Assembly: GCF_013373865.1 (NCBI RefSeq)
Contig: NC_050475.1
Span: forward strand, 1,069,001 to 1,133,000
Direction of reading: 5' to 3'
DNA length: 64,000 nucleotides
Origin: Monomorium pharaonis
Taxonomy: Eukaryota; Arthropoda; Insecta; Hymenoptera; Formicidae
How positions within the stretch are numbered: position 1 is the stretch's first letter; every line of letters starts with the position of its first letter. The notes under the pieces are model-generated. The model saw nothing but the letters and a program-made list of their open reading frames with translations. It was not told the DNA's origin and made no database searches. A program made the position numbers and the translations under genes. Positions 1 to 11,700 of the stretch are shown piece after piece.

Positions 1-1135
1 AGGGGGATACAGACGAGAGATACAGCTCATCGTTGTATAATCAGCGCGTTTTTCACAAACACCTTTTTAAATTCTTTTAACGCGAAGAAGAATGTACGAA
101 TACTATTTGTACTTGCTAATTGTTGTTGATCATCTACAATACATAACGACCACATCGATCTTATTCGGTGCTGAGGAAGCTGGTGGCAGTATTCTATTCA
201 GTTTCATGATGCACACTTTTATCTTTTGTTTGTGTGAATAATTTATTTTTCACAAACATTGATTTCTGCAAAAGCTAAATCATGAGCTGTAATGCGTAAG
301 CATCGAAAGAGTTGCGAACGATTTACTTTTCTGAAAGTGGACAAGATGAGCTCAAGGACGTCGCGAAGTTAATGTAATATTTTAAATGAATGAAAAGAAA
401 GCAAAAAATATTTGTATTGAAAGATACGTTCATTTAATTGTAACGAAAGCGCGAACTACAGCGAGCACCGAATATGGCTACTACTTCGTTTCGTAAGACG
501 TATCTTGAAAATATTTGTATGTAAATGAAATGACAAAACAATAAAAAGAGTATACGCTGTACAAATCTCTTTTGTTTTATATACAATTAAATTTTTTATC
601 GTGCGATGAATAGTCAAAGAAATTACAAATATTACGATAAATTATCAAATATAACATAAATGTAACTTTTTTCCTTTTAGAATTATAGAAGCTGATAGAT
701 TTCGAGTTTCGGTATTTTTACACGTGTGTATCGTGTGAGTAAAATATTTCTTGGAGCTATTTTTAGATGGACGTCATCGCATTTATGCACTATCTATAAC
801 TGAAACAAATCTTTATTTTTTTGTTAAAAAAATTTTAAGAATGATAACATAAGCATGATTTGACATAAATAAATATAATAATATAATAGGGATATATTAA
901 CAAAATAGAGATAACATAAAGCACAAGTTTAAATTTTAAATAATTATATTTGAGACTGAAAAAAATTTTATGAAAGCTTAGAGCATATCGTAAGATAAAA
1001 TGTACAATTAATCACTTATCTGATTCAAATCGATTAAATTGTGGCAGCATAATATTTTTGTTTTATTAAACTAATCAATTTTCAATTATAATCGGGATTA
1101 TAGTTGAGTTTCCGCTAATGTCATTTAAGATTACT

Positions 1136-1348
1136 ACTCTCTAAATTTCCTAGAGTGAAACATTACTCTAAAAGAGTGAAAATTGAACTTGTGCAATGTT
1201 CGAGTGATTTGTCACTCTAATTAGAGTGAAGATGCACTCTATAAGAGTGAATTTTTACTCTAATTAGAGTGACAAATCACTCGAACATTGCACAAGTTCA
1301 ATTTTCACTCTTTTAGAGTAATGTTTTACTCTAGGAAATTTAGAGAGT
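1136..1348. repeat. Long near-perfect hairpin (92-bp arms)
   Basis: Positions 1136-1227 and 1257-1348 are reverse complements with about one mismatch by eye, separated by a 29-nt loop. Both arms and the loop carry repeated CACTCT/AGAGTG words, so the hairpin is built from smaller inverted units. It is most likely a palindromic MITE; no transposase is present. Near-identity of the arms implies a recent insertion or active arm correction. Confidence 0.85.
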
Positions 1349-2128
1349 AAATCTAAATTCAATATCTATATGTTATAATCATAACTATTTATGACGATGA
1401 TCGAAATTCCCTTCATTGCATCATCGGCATTATGCTGATTCAATCTCGAACACGTGCGTGCTTACACGTGTATTATTGATCATCAATTATCGATCATGGA
1501 ATCTACATTGGCATAATTTATCGTGATTTATGTTATGACACATGTGGTAACTAGCATCTAACAACCGTATTAGTAATTACGATCAAATTTAACTCTCGAG
1601 ATAAATTTACCACAAAGAAAAAATTATAAAATTTAATGAGCGAAGAATATAAACTCTTTAATTTTTTTTATATTAAAGAAGATTATTTTTCCTAACATTT
1701 TTCCGGATTGTATTATCCCTTGAATTGAAAAATTCCTATTGATTTTCAGAAAAAGTTTTATTACTTATTTTCAAAATTATTAATTTAATTTGTAATTTTT
1801 TAAAATGTTATTGCGACAACAAATGATAATATCCATGTGTATTTGCAAGGAAATCATCGTAATAAGTTCTCGCAATAAGTTGTGAACGTTATGTCATGAC
1901 GTAATGTTCCTATCTAAATAAAGGCATGTAAAGTCGATTGCTCGCATTTCTCGAAGTTTATTGTTGTCGCTTTTCCGCGATACCGATTGGTTCTCTCGCT
2001 GCGCTTACTTCGTGTTGCAAGAGTAGCTGTAATTGCAATTGAATTTTGACAGTTGTCAAATTTGTATAAATATTATCTATACATTTATTGTTGTAATTTA
2101 TTTTTAAAAGGTAAAAAATAAAAAATTA

Positions 2129-2164
2129 AGTAGCGTGCGCGAAGCGCGCGTTTGTGGTGTCTAG
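2129..2164 (+). mobile_element. Helitron-like 3' terminus (first copy)
   Basis: A GC-only hairpin (GCGTGCGC, GAA loop, GCGCGCGT) is followed about 10 nt later by CTAG at 2161-2164 and then T. This is the layout of Helitron 3' ends: a short hairpin, a spacer of about 10 nt, then CTRR at an A/T target. The element would extend to the left; no 5' end or RepHel protein was found. The class call is inferred from the terminal structure only. Confidence 0.5.
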
Positions 2165-2640
2165 TGGTATATAAACTTGAAATATTTTTTATATTCTTTG
2201 ATAATAATGGTATAAATATTTATTTTAAATATTTTCATAAATGTTTATCATAATTTTTTTTATACCTGACAAACTCGGACATAAAAATATGTACAAAATA
2301 TTTGGCTTCCGAAAACGACCAATCTCCAATTTAGTTCAAATTTTGGAAATTTCTTTTAGTAAAAAAAACATGCAAGAAGGATTTTTGGCGACTCAAAAAA
2401 ATTTTTTTTTAATGTCGGAAAGTAGGAAATCCATAATTTGTAGACAAAAATTTAAATGTGTGTGTGTTTGTGTGTGACCACAGCGAAGCAATGTCTTTGT
2501 TTACATTTTTTATGGGTGTACTTGTAAAATGAATAAGTGTTAATACCATTACCATACATTGTATTAGAAACCTGCAAACACATGTGAACTTTACTTTGTT
2601 TGCAATGTGCACATGGGTTAGCAACTTCGATGGGGTATGT

Positions 2641-2930
2641 GCGTGAGTGAGTGAGTGAGTGAGTGAGTGAGTGAGTGAGTGAGTGAGTGAGTGAGTGAGT
2701 GAGTGAGTGAGTGAGTGAGTGAGTGAGTGAGTGAGTGAGTGAGTAAGTGAGTGAGTGAAAAAGGGACGGAGGGAGGGAGCAAACGAGCGAGCGTAACTAG
2801 ATAAATATGTAGCTAGGTAGCTAGGTAGCTAGATAGCAGTAAGTATGCAAGTAGGTATGTATGTTGGTATGTATGTATGTAGATAGGTATGTAGGTATGT
2901 ATGTATGTATGTATGTATGTATGTATAATT
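2641..2930. repeat. (GTGA)n and (GTAT)n microsatellites
   Basis: An almost uninterrupted GTGA tetranucleotide run covers about 2642-2757. It is followed by TAGCTAGG-type repeats and a GTAT/GTAG tetranucleotide run to about 2927. The tract lies between the two Helitron-like 3' ends and is probably internal to the second element. Confidence 0.9.
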
Positions 2931-3039
2931 TAACTTTACATTTTTTTATTCAAAATTGCAGAAGACGTTTGATTAATGTAAACGAAAGATAGAGAAAATC
3001 AAATTGCAATTATTATTATTTTTAAAGTGAAAAGTCAAA

Positions 3040-3074
3040 TAGCGCGCGCGTAGCGCGCGCCTGTAATGTTCTAG
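3040..3074 (+). mobile_element. Helitron-like 3' terminus (second copy)
   Basis: A GC hairpin (AGCGCGCGC, GTA loop, GCGCGCGC) is followed by about 11 nt and CTAG at 3071-3074. The A-rich stretch ahead of the hairpin, the hairpin and the CTAGT end all match the copy about 910 bp upstream, so they are two copies of one family in the same orientation, possibly one inserted beside the other. Confidence 0.55.
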
Positions 3075-3287
3075 TATGATAAAAAACTGAATGATCCAAA
3101 AATAAGCTAAGATCTAACTTTGCATTATCATTGAAAATATGTCTTGTATATACCACAGATGCAATAATGGTTGCATAATTGTTTACAATTTCACGTGTGT
3201 GTTACTATCTTTTATTCTGTGTACATTACATGTCTCGCCTACATGAGGATATGTGTAATTTTATTTTGACTGAAAAACGTAATATAT

Positions 3288-3427
3288 GCCCGTATTCATA
3301 GTCAGGCCTTATACTTAAGGCCTCCTTAAATTCATCTTTAGATATTTTGTAGCCAATGATCCGTAGAGCATCTATAAAGATAAACTTAAGGAGGCCTTAA
3401 ATATAAGATTTGACTATGAATACGGGC
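3288..3427. mobile_element. MITE with about 50-bp terminal inverted repeats
   Basis: The ends GCCCGTATTCATAGTC and GACTATGAATACGGGC are exact reverse complements, and pairing continues with a few mismatches through an AAGGCCTCCTTAA-type segment for about 50 bp on each side. The centre is short and non-coding. It is a non-autonomous DNA element of unassigned superfamily. Confidence 0.8.
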
Positions 3428-3563
3428 AATAGTGTAGCTTATAAGAATGAATTTTATTCTGCGTGTCAAAATAGAGCATAGAGGATGATTCGTCGTGAGG
3501 TCGACCGAGGTGGTGCTGCGCAGCGGATCGATATAAGACCGCCGTATAACCACAGCTAGTGGC

Positions 3564-3596
3564 ATATAAGACGAATCAGAAACTAGAGTTTTCAGA
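3564..3596 (+). promoter_or_regulatory. Candidate core promoter (TATA plus initiator)
   Basis: ATATAAG at 3564-3570 is followed by TTCAGACT with the initiator A at 3594, a spacing of about 29 nt, which suits an arthropod TATA/Inr promoter. The preceding 80 bp are GC-richer than the surroundings. No coding exon follows closely, so the transcript, if real, would be noncoding or a distant 5' leader. Confidence 0.25.
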
Positions 3597-4070
3597 CTAA
3601 AAATATAGAAAGGTGAAAGCACCATCAGATTAAAAAGAAAAAGAAACTATTTAGATTTTTTTTTGTTTTAATATATTAGCGGTTGATAAGTTCAATTTGT
3701 GAGAGTGCTCATGAATAGATTGTGCAAACGTATAAATATCTGAATATATTGGATACAATTATTTCACAATTAAAACAATTTTTAATTTGTATAGTTTAAA
3801 GCTCGGATGTAAATAAGTGAATAATATAGTTTAAAAATTTTTAAAGATATTAAGGATTCGTAAACAAATTGACTCATTTTTAGTAGTGTAATAAAACGTG
3901 ACGGTATTAATTAATGTGAGTCTAATGAAAGATCTCCAAATATCGAAAAGGAAATGTTACATTGGCAAAAAGCCGATTCGAAATTGGTTAAGTACAATGG
4001 AACGTTTTCATAATTTTTGAGTTGTAAAGAATATTTTAACAAAATTCTTATTTTAATCTATGGTATGGAA

Positions 4071-4107
<37 letters not shown>
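4071..4107. repeat. (TA)n microsatellite
   Basis: About 18 TA units immediately upstream of a GC-rich island. Confidence 0.9.
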
Positions 4108-4109
<2 letters not shown>

Positions 4110-4110
<1 letters not shown>

Positions 4111-4390
4111 AAAAGAGATATGCGAGATTGAAGGGATGTTCGAAGCTCGAACCTCAACGTAGACATTGGATTTTGGCGGGGGTTGCCCCTCCGACTCGAC
4201 CGAACGAGTGATTGTCGAGGAGAAGCGCGACGGGATCGGTTGATTAATCGAAAGTCAGACTGCCGCGGACTGCCGCTGCGACGCCGGCGTCGAACGATGC
4301 GCGAGGCGTCCATTTTCCGCGAGGAGGTAGGCGTCATCGTTGTCGTCACACTCATCATTGTTGTCGTTATCATTCTGTAGTGAAGCAAAG
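4110..4390 (+). promoter_or_regulatory. GC/CpG-rich island, possible 5' leader exon
   Basis: The sequence changes abruptly from AT-rich to CpG-rich with high complexity. It contains a good donor context, GAGGAG followed by GTAGGC near 4326. It lies 3.4 kb upstream of the SMP/C2/C1 gene on the same strand and could be its distal promoter and noncoding first exon. The open frames crossing it on both strands show no domain and one runs into the TA repeat, so I do not call a protein. Confidence 0.3.
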
Positions 4391-4399
4391 TGCAAAATG

Positions 4400-7300
4400 T
4401 GAATGAGCCGCGCCCGTGTGTTGAATGTATCGCGTGTTTGTGCGATCAATAGTGTGATTGATTGTTAATTAATTATTCCTATTAATAATCTACGTTAAAT
4501 TCGGAAAAGTGTGATTGTATTTCAAATTATGCGATATGCGGAATAATTCGACTAGCGATAAAAGATATAGTGAAAGATGTCATCCCAAACAATATTGTTG
4601 TATATTAAGTTTTTTTTCGTTTTCTAAATTGTTTGCTGTTTCTGGTATTTAATTATTTATTTAGATCCGGCATTTTGGATGCATCCAATGAGACGCAATG
4701 CGCTGAAATACCATAGGCTTTAAAACACATTTCAATTTTAAGCGTTCGAAAAAATTTTGTTTTTCCAAATTGAGGTTTTTCGTTAAAAGAAATTAAGTAT
4801 GCTTTTTTATCGTAAAAAAATCTTATTACTTGGACTACGTTTTAAAAGGCAATTTTATCAGAAAATTTACATTTCAGAGTGACACTATTAATTTGACGTT
4901 CTCGTACGAATTCTTTCATGATCCAAATTATCCTCCAATGTTCAATTATCTCTTAAAGCAATTAATTAACATAATGATAATTAACATAACGTCGAATGCT
5001 TAAGGAATAGAAGGAATCTCCCTTTGTTAACGTAGTAAAGTTACCTTGCTCAGATTAATCAATATCCAGGATTATTTTATATTTGGAGCTGTTTACGATA
5101 TGATAGAAGCGTGCGTGTACAAGTGTATGCATATATGATTCATGATTGGTAACGTACGGTTTTACCAATAAAAAATTGTTCAATAAGCATGAAAATTATT
5201 TTGGTCTCTCTAGATTTTTCTGGATTCTTCCTTAAGATTGGTCAATCGTCGCGTAATCGGGTCGTGATTAAATCAATAAACCTCGTCTCGAAAACTTCAA
5301 TTTACCAAAAGAATCAGGATACTTTATTTTTCCACAATAATACAGCTAAAATAATATTTATAATATATATAATATATAATATATATAATACTCGTATAAT
5401 ATTTATTGTTATTTGTCCCGAAAAGCAGAGTACTTCATTAATTAGAATTTAAAAAATACATATATTCCCGATTGATTCAATTTTTTTTGACGATTTTTTA
5501 GAAAGTAAACGAATGTGTTTATTCGCAGTTTTTATCCCCAAAAATAGAGTATGCTCTTCTCAGAGCATTGACTTTCTCTAATCGAGAATAAGATATCTTG
5601 ATTGATTCACAAGCGTCACAAATTTATCACTAAGATTGTTTAAGTAGAATGAGATATAGTAATATAAATAGATATCATTAAGCTGACGAATACGAAGACA
5701 GATAAATGAGACAGAGCAAATGTGTCGCGCGTACCTGAGTATATACGCAATGACCACGACAGAAATCGAATGCGCATACTTTTCATGCGCTGCAAACGGT
5801 AAAGCGAAAGTGGTTACGGCACCTGCAGGAGTAGGACATTCATTCGGTTTCGAGACATCGATTTTAAGGTTTATCGAATGGTGAATGTGTCGGTCATTTG
5901 ACAATCTTTTCCAACTACAAAACCAGCACTATAAAAACATTAAGCGAAAAGATGGAGATAGAAATCGAAAGAGTCAATTGCTCTCAATATACATTTTCAT
6001 ATTAAATAAATTTGATTTTTCAATAATGAATCTTGAATAGCTTTTTATTTATATAAATATATATGTAAAAATAAATTAGTCTCTTTTTTGTTTTATCTTA
6101 TTCTATATCTATTTTCTTTTTTAAATATTATTCACAAAACGACGTTTGTGTGTTTAAGAATAAGAATGTTTTATAAAGATCGGGAAAGAGAGGGGGGCGG
6201 GGAAGCAAGAAAATTGGAAAGAGAGATTTTTTTCCTTTAAGTTTTTCATCATTTTGGTTTTTTACTCGTTTATTTTCGAAAGTGCAACGGCAAATGTAAC
6301 TCTCATTGCCCTCTTCATGGCTGACCTGTCCCATTGATCCCGGCTATTGATGATTCGAGATTAAGATTTGAATCTCTCGCAGTGTAACAACAAAAAAAAA
6401 GTTTCTGCTTCACTTTGGATATACGATCAATAATATTTTTCTATTCATGTGTGATACCGCGCATCTTTCAATCTATCTTTCGAGTGAAGGAAAATTATGA
6501 CAGTCAAGTGATAAGACATTGTCAAGGTTGTTGATGAATAATTCTCGCTGCTGCGTCCACTTGCCACTTATCTGTTATCGCTTAACCACCAAACGATACA
6601 ACGATAGTCCGTTAAAAATATTTGTTTAGATTAACGCGGTGAAAACACAATATGATTGTAATGAAACTTTCATTCTTTAAACTTTTTATTTTTAAAGTAT
6701 CAAACATATTTACGTTATTTATGTTTTGAAAGTTAAATAACAATACACGTTTTCTGCAAAATTAAAAAATTAAAATATTTATAAAGATATTTGGATATTA
6801 ATGTAAGATATATAAGAGGTAAAAATAAAAAAATTGAGAAAAAATTAAAATACTAATAATTTTTAAAGAATAATTTTCAATCTGACAATGAGAAAGCAAA
6901 TTTGATTTCAGAAGCAAACTTTTACCCCTCTACAAATAAAATTATTTTTAAATAAATGTATTCTTGTAAATAAAGCTGAATTCGCCGATAGCGAAAGCTT
7001 GTATTGTTCATAGATGTGTCAACTACATCTATCAAATTATCGATGCCGAATATCAAGTTTATATTTTACAATCTACTATACGTAATCTACCGAGATTTAA
7101 TCTATATAATATATCGAATGTCTTTTCTTGCAGCTTATTCTCGTCTCGAGAAGGAATATGAAAAGAGGAAGATACTTGATACTCTTACACAACACGTATT
7201 CTATTAATTAATCTCAGTGCAACTAAAAGGTGATATCATCACAAAAATGCATTATAGCTATTGATCTAGCTGCCTTTCTGATCTTTCAAAGTATATACAT

Positions 7301-7640
7301 TACACAGACAGGTGTAGCATTTGGAAAATACTATCGTTTCATTAATATCAATAAAGGATTATCAAATTCGATGGCGAGAGATCTTGGAAAAAGTGTGCGG
7401 CAGTTTTCAAGTTGAATCTTTGAAAACTTACAACTTTGGTCTCAATCGGATAGTTAGAGATCGAATTGGATTCAGGGACTCAAAGGCCGACAATCCCTGC
7501 GCTTATAAGTAAATGGTTGGACCTGCCAAACGTGGAAAGAAATGACGACGAAGAAAGCTCGTGATTTCGAAACCGATGGTTACATTTGATAGTAGATTGC
7601 AAAGGTTCCCGAAGCAAAAGCGAATACATGCAAAGCTGAG
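4400..7640. other. AT-rich noncoding spacer
   Basis: Short open frames only, none with a recognisable domain; one AT microsatellite-like patch lies near 5355-5400. If transcription of the downstream gene starts in the 4.1-kb island, this is its first intron. Confidence 0.5.
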
Positions 7641-7712
7641 TAGACACGAGTAGACGCGAGTAGACGACGTGGAGGAGCATCACCGCGACTGTCGGCGACA
7701 GTGCCGTGTAGC

Positions 7713-7751
7713 ATGGCCGGAGGAGCCCAGGGTGTATGTACGGCGTATTAA
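7713..7751 (+). promoter_or_regulatory. Upstream ORF in the 5' leader
   Basis: ATG at 7713 opens a 12-codon frame ending with TAA at 7749-7751, 58 nt before the main start at 7810. If the leader runs through this point, the uORF would lower initiation at the main start. Confidence 0.4.
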
Positions 7752-7809
7752 TAGCCAAGTATAGAGTGGTGGTGGGGCCACGGTTGCTCGCGGGTGAAAA
7801 TAGAAAAGA

Positions 7810-8720
7810 ATGTTTTTGGAATCCAATTGGACTTGGTTGGCAGAACGATGGGGCAATATGGCCGACTTGGCCGAGCGGGTGGACGATCTGATATGTAGTT
7901 TCGACTCGACTGGTGAAACGACCATGGATACGCTGTCGATGCTGATATTTGGTTGGATGTTATTCGGTTTGGTAGTGTTGTGCGTCGGCAAATTCGTATA
8001 CAATCGTTTTGTGCTGAACGAGTTCACCACCGTTCCCACCACCACTGCCACCGTCACTTCATCGTCGCAGTTTAGCAAGGATGGCCATACTCGTCACGAC
8101 GAAGTTACGAGTGCCGTGACCAGTGGTAGCATTGTTGGAAAACTATTCGACAAGTCGAAATCGGTGTCACCGTCTTCTACATCCTCGTCATTGCTCACGA
8201 GAACTGGTACCGGTAGTGCCGCAGGTGGCGGTGGTACCGTTGGTGCTGCTGCTGCTGCTGCTGCTGCTAGCGGTGGTGGTATCGGTGCGATAGCAGGTGT
8301 GAGATCACCGTCGCCGGGAGGCTACGTACCACCCACACCGCCGATTAGGAAACGTTTGACCCGAAAGACCTCTGGTGCTCTCATCAGCCCGTCTCGAAGT
8401 TCCAGGGCACTGCATCTTCCGACCGCGACTGGCGCGAATGCGGAGGCTGTACGCTGGGTCAACGAACTGATCGTGTGGCTTCACCACGACCTCGTTATTC
8501 TTAACGAACTCTTAGCCACTTGGGTGGCTTCCCTTAACGACTTCACTGCCGGCTCCACCGACGAGGTGAGGGGATGACGATCAAAGGGGTCAAAATTGTT
8601 ATCGTTTTAAGCAACTTGAGCTCTTTTGCTCATCACATTTTTTAGAGTTTGATTTCAAAACTAGCCAACATTAGCCATCAATTATTCAAGACCTTAAATT
8701 TAAAACATTTTTAATTTTTA

Positions 8721-8773
<53 letters not shown>

Positions 8774-11700
8774 CTGTGTGGTGCTTTTATTACAAATGCT
8801 TATACTCATTTCTAGTTCTATGGAATATGTTTTTTTTTCATTAAAAACGTAAAGTTTACATGACAACTTTGCGCTGTCCATGGAACTTTATACGCTCGGT
8901 TCATCACGCTCGATAAGGCGAGCGTTTCGAGGTGAACTCTTCTCGAGGCGTGGATGAAAAGAGAAGGGACACACTTATGCTTGTGTACGTATAAGATGAC
9001 TTCGAGTAGATTGTACCTTTGTGAGTGAATCGAGCTTAATATCTTTTCCCATTGTTAAATATAAGTTAAAATAAAGTGAAGAGTTCGTTTTCTATGTTTT
9101 CAGTCTCTCTTTAATTGTAAGCACACGTGGTACATCTTCAGCAAAACCGTGTTGAATTTCACATTTGATAATAGATATTGTCAATTAGATTAACTTGATC
9201 ATCTTACTTAGTGGATCTAACGTACTTTATCAAAAGATTTTATTATTAATAGTTGCTTGCTTGAAATTATGGGAAGCCGTGAAAATTTGGCAGATTGTCA
9301 ATTATCTCATCTGCGTTATTAAATTATCATATCGTCTATTCATCTTGTGAATAATTATGAATAAATATTATAAGAATCCATTATTTTAAGAGCAACGGTT
9401 TTTCCAACATTAATATTTATTATCGGCATTAAATTAACAAATTAAATGCATAACAAACCAAAAGTAATTAAAAATTTTAGTAATATGGACTAAAAAATTC
9501 TATGTACTAATGATTGTGTCTTGGCAATAAATACAGTAAAATATTATTTACAATATTAATATTTTGCGTTACAATCAATTGCGCGTAATTCTCTTTCTTT
9601 CTTATGGAGGCATCGACGAATAATTTATGATTATCTACATGGGTCAAGGTACATTATATCAAAGGTCATTAGTATATAAAAAGGCGTTACGGTTCGGCGC
9701 TGTCCTTGTCACGTGTAGCCGATGGCATCATTTCGCTGGAATAGCTCAAACTTCTTTGTGAGTCGAAAACAATCCTAGGTTTGCTTAATTAACATTCATT
9801 ATGCGTAACCACTAACTTGCAACGTAACTTGGAATTTTTCAAATTATAACATCAAAGGTTATGCTTTAAGAAAAAAGAATTAAAAATTACTTAACCATTA
9901 TGACAAAAGTAATGGATAATATAATTTTAATAAAGACGATGACAATTACATTCGGTACAAATTGAATTAATTTCTCTAGAGGAGAATTTTCTATTCTGAA
10001 GTTAAGGAGAGAAATGTATTTAATTTAATCGATAATAATTGAATGTGTAATAATTGAGTGTGTGTGTGTGTGTGTGTGTATGTTCGCGTGCGCGCGCGCA
10101 TGTCTGTCTGTCTAAGATTTATTATTTGATTCAGAATAAACAGTATGCCGTTTTGTACAAATAATACGACGATCATTCCTAACTGTTATTCTGAATATGC
10201 AAAGTGGCATCGCACGATTGCGTGCCGGATAAAAACAGCAATGAGATAATTATCACATTTATCATAAAGGAATGTGTACAACGCAGATATTTTTAAAATT
10301 ATATATTTCGTCGGCTGGTGTGTATGATCGCAATTAGACATTTATATGTTTCAGCACGGAGTTGGCGTTGAATTTGTTCGCGTACTTCCAGAGACTCATC
10401 CTCCAACCTTGTCAAATATCTTCTGTGAATGCGATTCGAAAGATGATGTGGTACGTAAATGTCTCGCTCTTGTTCTCATTAGCCTTTTGCTAATAACTGG
10501 GAATATTGTAAAAATATCAATTTTCTTTTGGTTTTATCAATTTCTCTTTCTAGAATCTTTTAAATCTTGACAAGATCGTTTTCAATGTCTCAAAAATCTA
10601 ATCTGAATTGAATTATAAAAGCCATAATATAAAGAATATTAGTTTAATCGTATATCATTATTTTTATACTTTTATTTTCTAAAGCGTTTTAGATTATAGT
10701 CAATAGTCAATAATTTAAGATATTAGATATATAATTAGAGATTAATCATCTTATAAGAAATAATCGTCTTTAGACCGTTACATGTGACTGCGAGGCTACT
10801 CCAGCTTTGCAGCTGAAGGCATTTCGGCAACGAGGGGATAAGGTAGAGATTAATCACTATCGGGTCAATGTCAATCGTTTTCGTGCTCGTCTTAACGTCG
10901 TCTGCATCACCGAGAAACTACTGATCGATCTGAAATGCGACGGCTGGCCAGAGGTGCGTGCAACATTGCTATCAACGGATTTCCTGTGATGTAACACATG
11001 GAAACTTCTGTCCCGTCATTGTGCGATCACAACTGTTTGTCACTCGTTCTGTTACAATACATTGTATTTATGATATAATTTTCGTTATCTTTTGCCAATT
11101 ACATAGAAGAGAGAGAAAAGTACTTTTTATATAAATTTTTTAATGTCTTTTTTGACAAACAGTAATAGAAAAAAAACTGTGGTAGGAATCATGTGATAGG
11201 AATGTGACTGACCGAAAAGTCGGAGCACATTTAATGAAACAATATTATTTACACAGGTAAAGATCTCTCTGGCAGCAGTAGGCACAATAAAGAAAGACCT
11301 GGACGAAAGCCAATTGCAAGAAGTGGTAACGGAAATTGTAGTGGGTGCCCTAAGAGGTACCAATGTTCACCTCAATCTTTCTCAATATCCCACGTGTCCT
11401 CGTCTATGGAGAGAGCCACCTCCTCAGCCAGGCTTTTCATATTCTACACATTACGACAGTGTAGTAAGTTATTCATATTAAAGCAAATGTTACTGTTAAT
11501 AAGATTAAATATTTAATAGTTTTAAAGTATTTACTTATTTATTTGTTTATAATTATAAAATTATTGTTACCATTTTCAACAAGATTACACATCATTTGCA
11601 CAAGAATTTACATTACATTTGAAACACTCGTTAGAATTTCGCAAAGACATATACATACATATGATTTACTTTTCCCTATTTTCTCGAAAGTAAGGCTGAA

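Larger units (their letters stand above)
1..4050. other. AT-rich spacer with palindromic and Helitron-like repeats
   Basis: No convincing coding region is visible; the open frames are short and without recognisable domains. The stretch contains a long hairpin at 1136-1348, two Helitron-like 3' termini (2129-2164 and 3040-3074), tetranucleotide tracts at 2641-2930 and a MITE at 3288-3427, each listed separately. A small GC-richer patch at 3480-3600 has promoter-like elements. Confidence 0.6.

Noticed and set aside
4053..4388. Arg/Ser-rich minus-strand frame
   Set aside because: It ends in the TA microsatellite and its Arg/Ser content reflects CpG-rich DNA; a regulatory or leader role is more likely.
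7480..8078. Minus-strand frames around the start of the SMP/C2/C1 gene
   Set aside because: They are antisense to the leader and first coding exon and contain no recognisable features.
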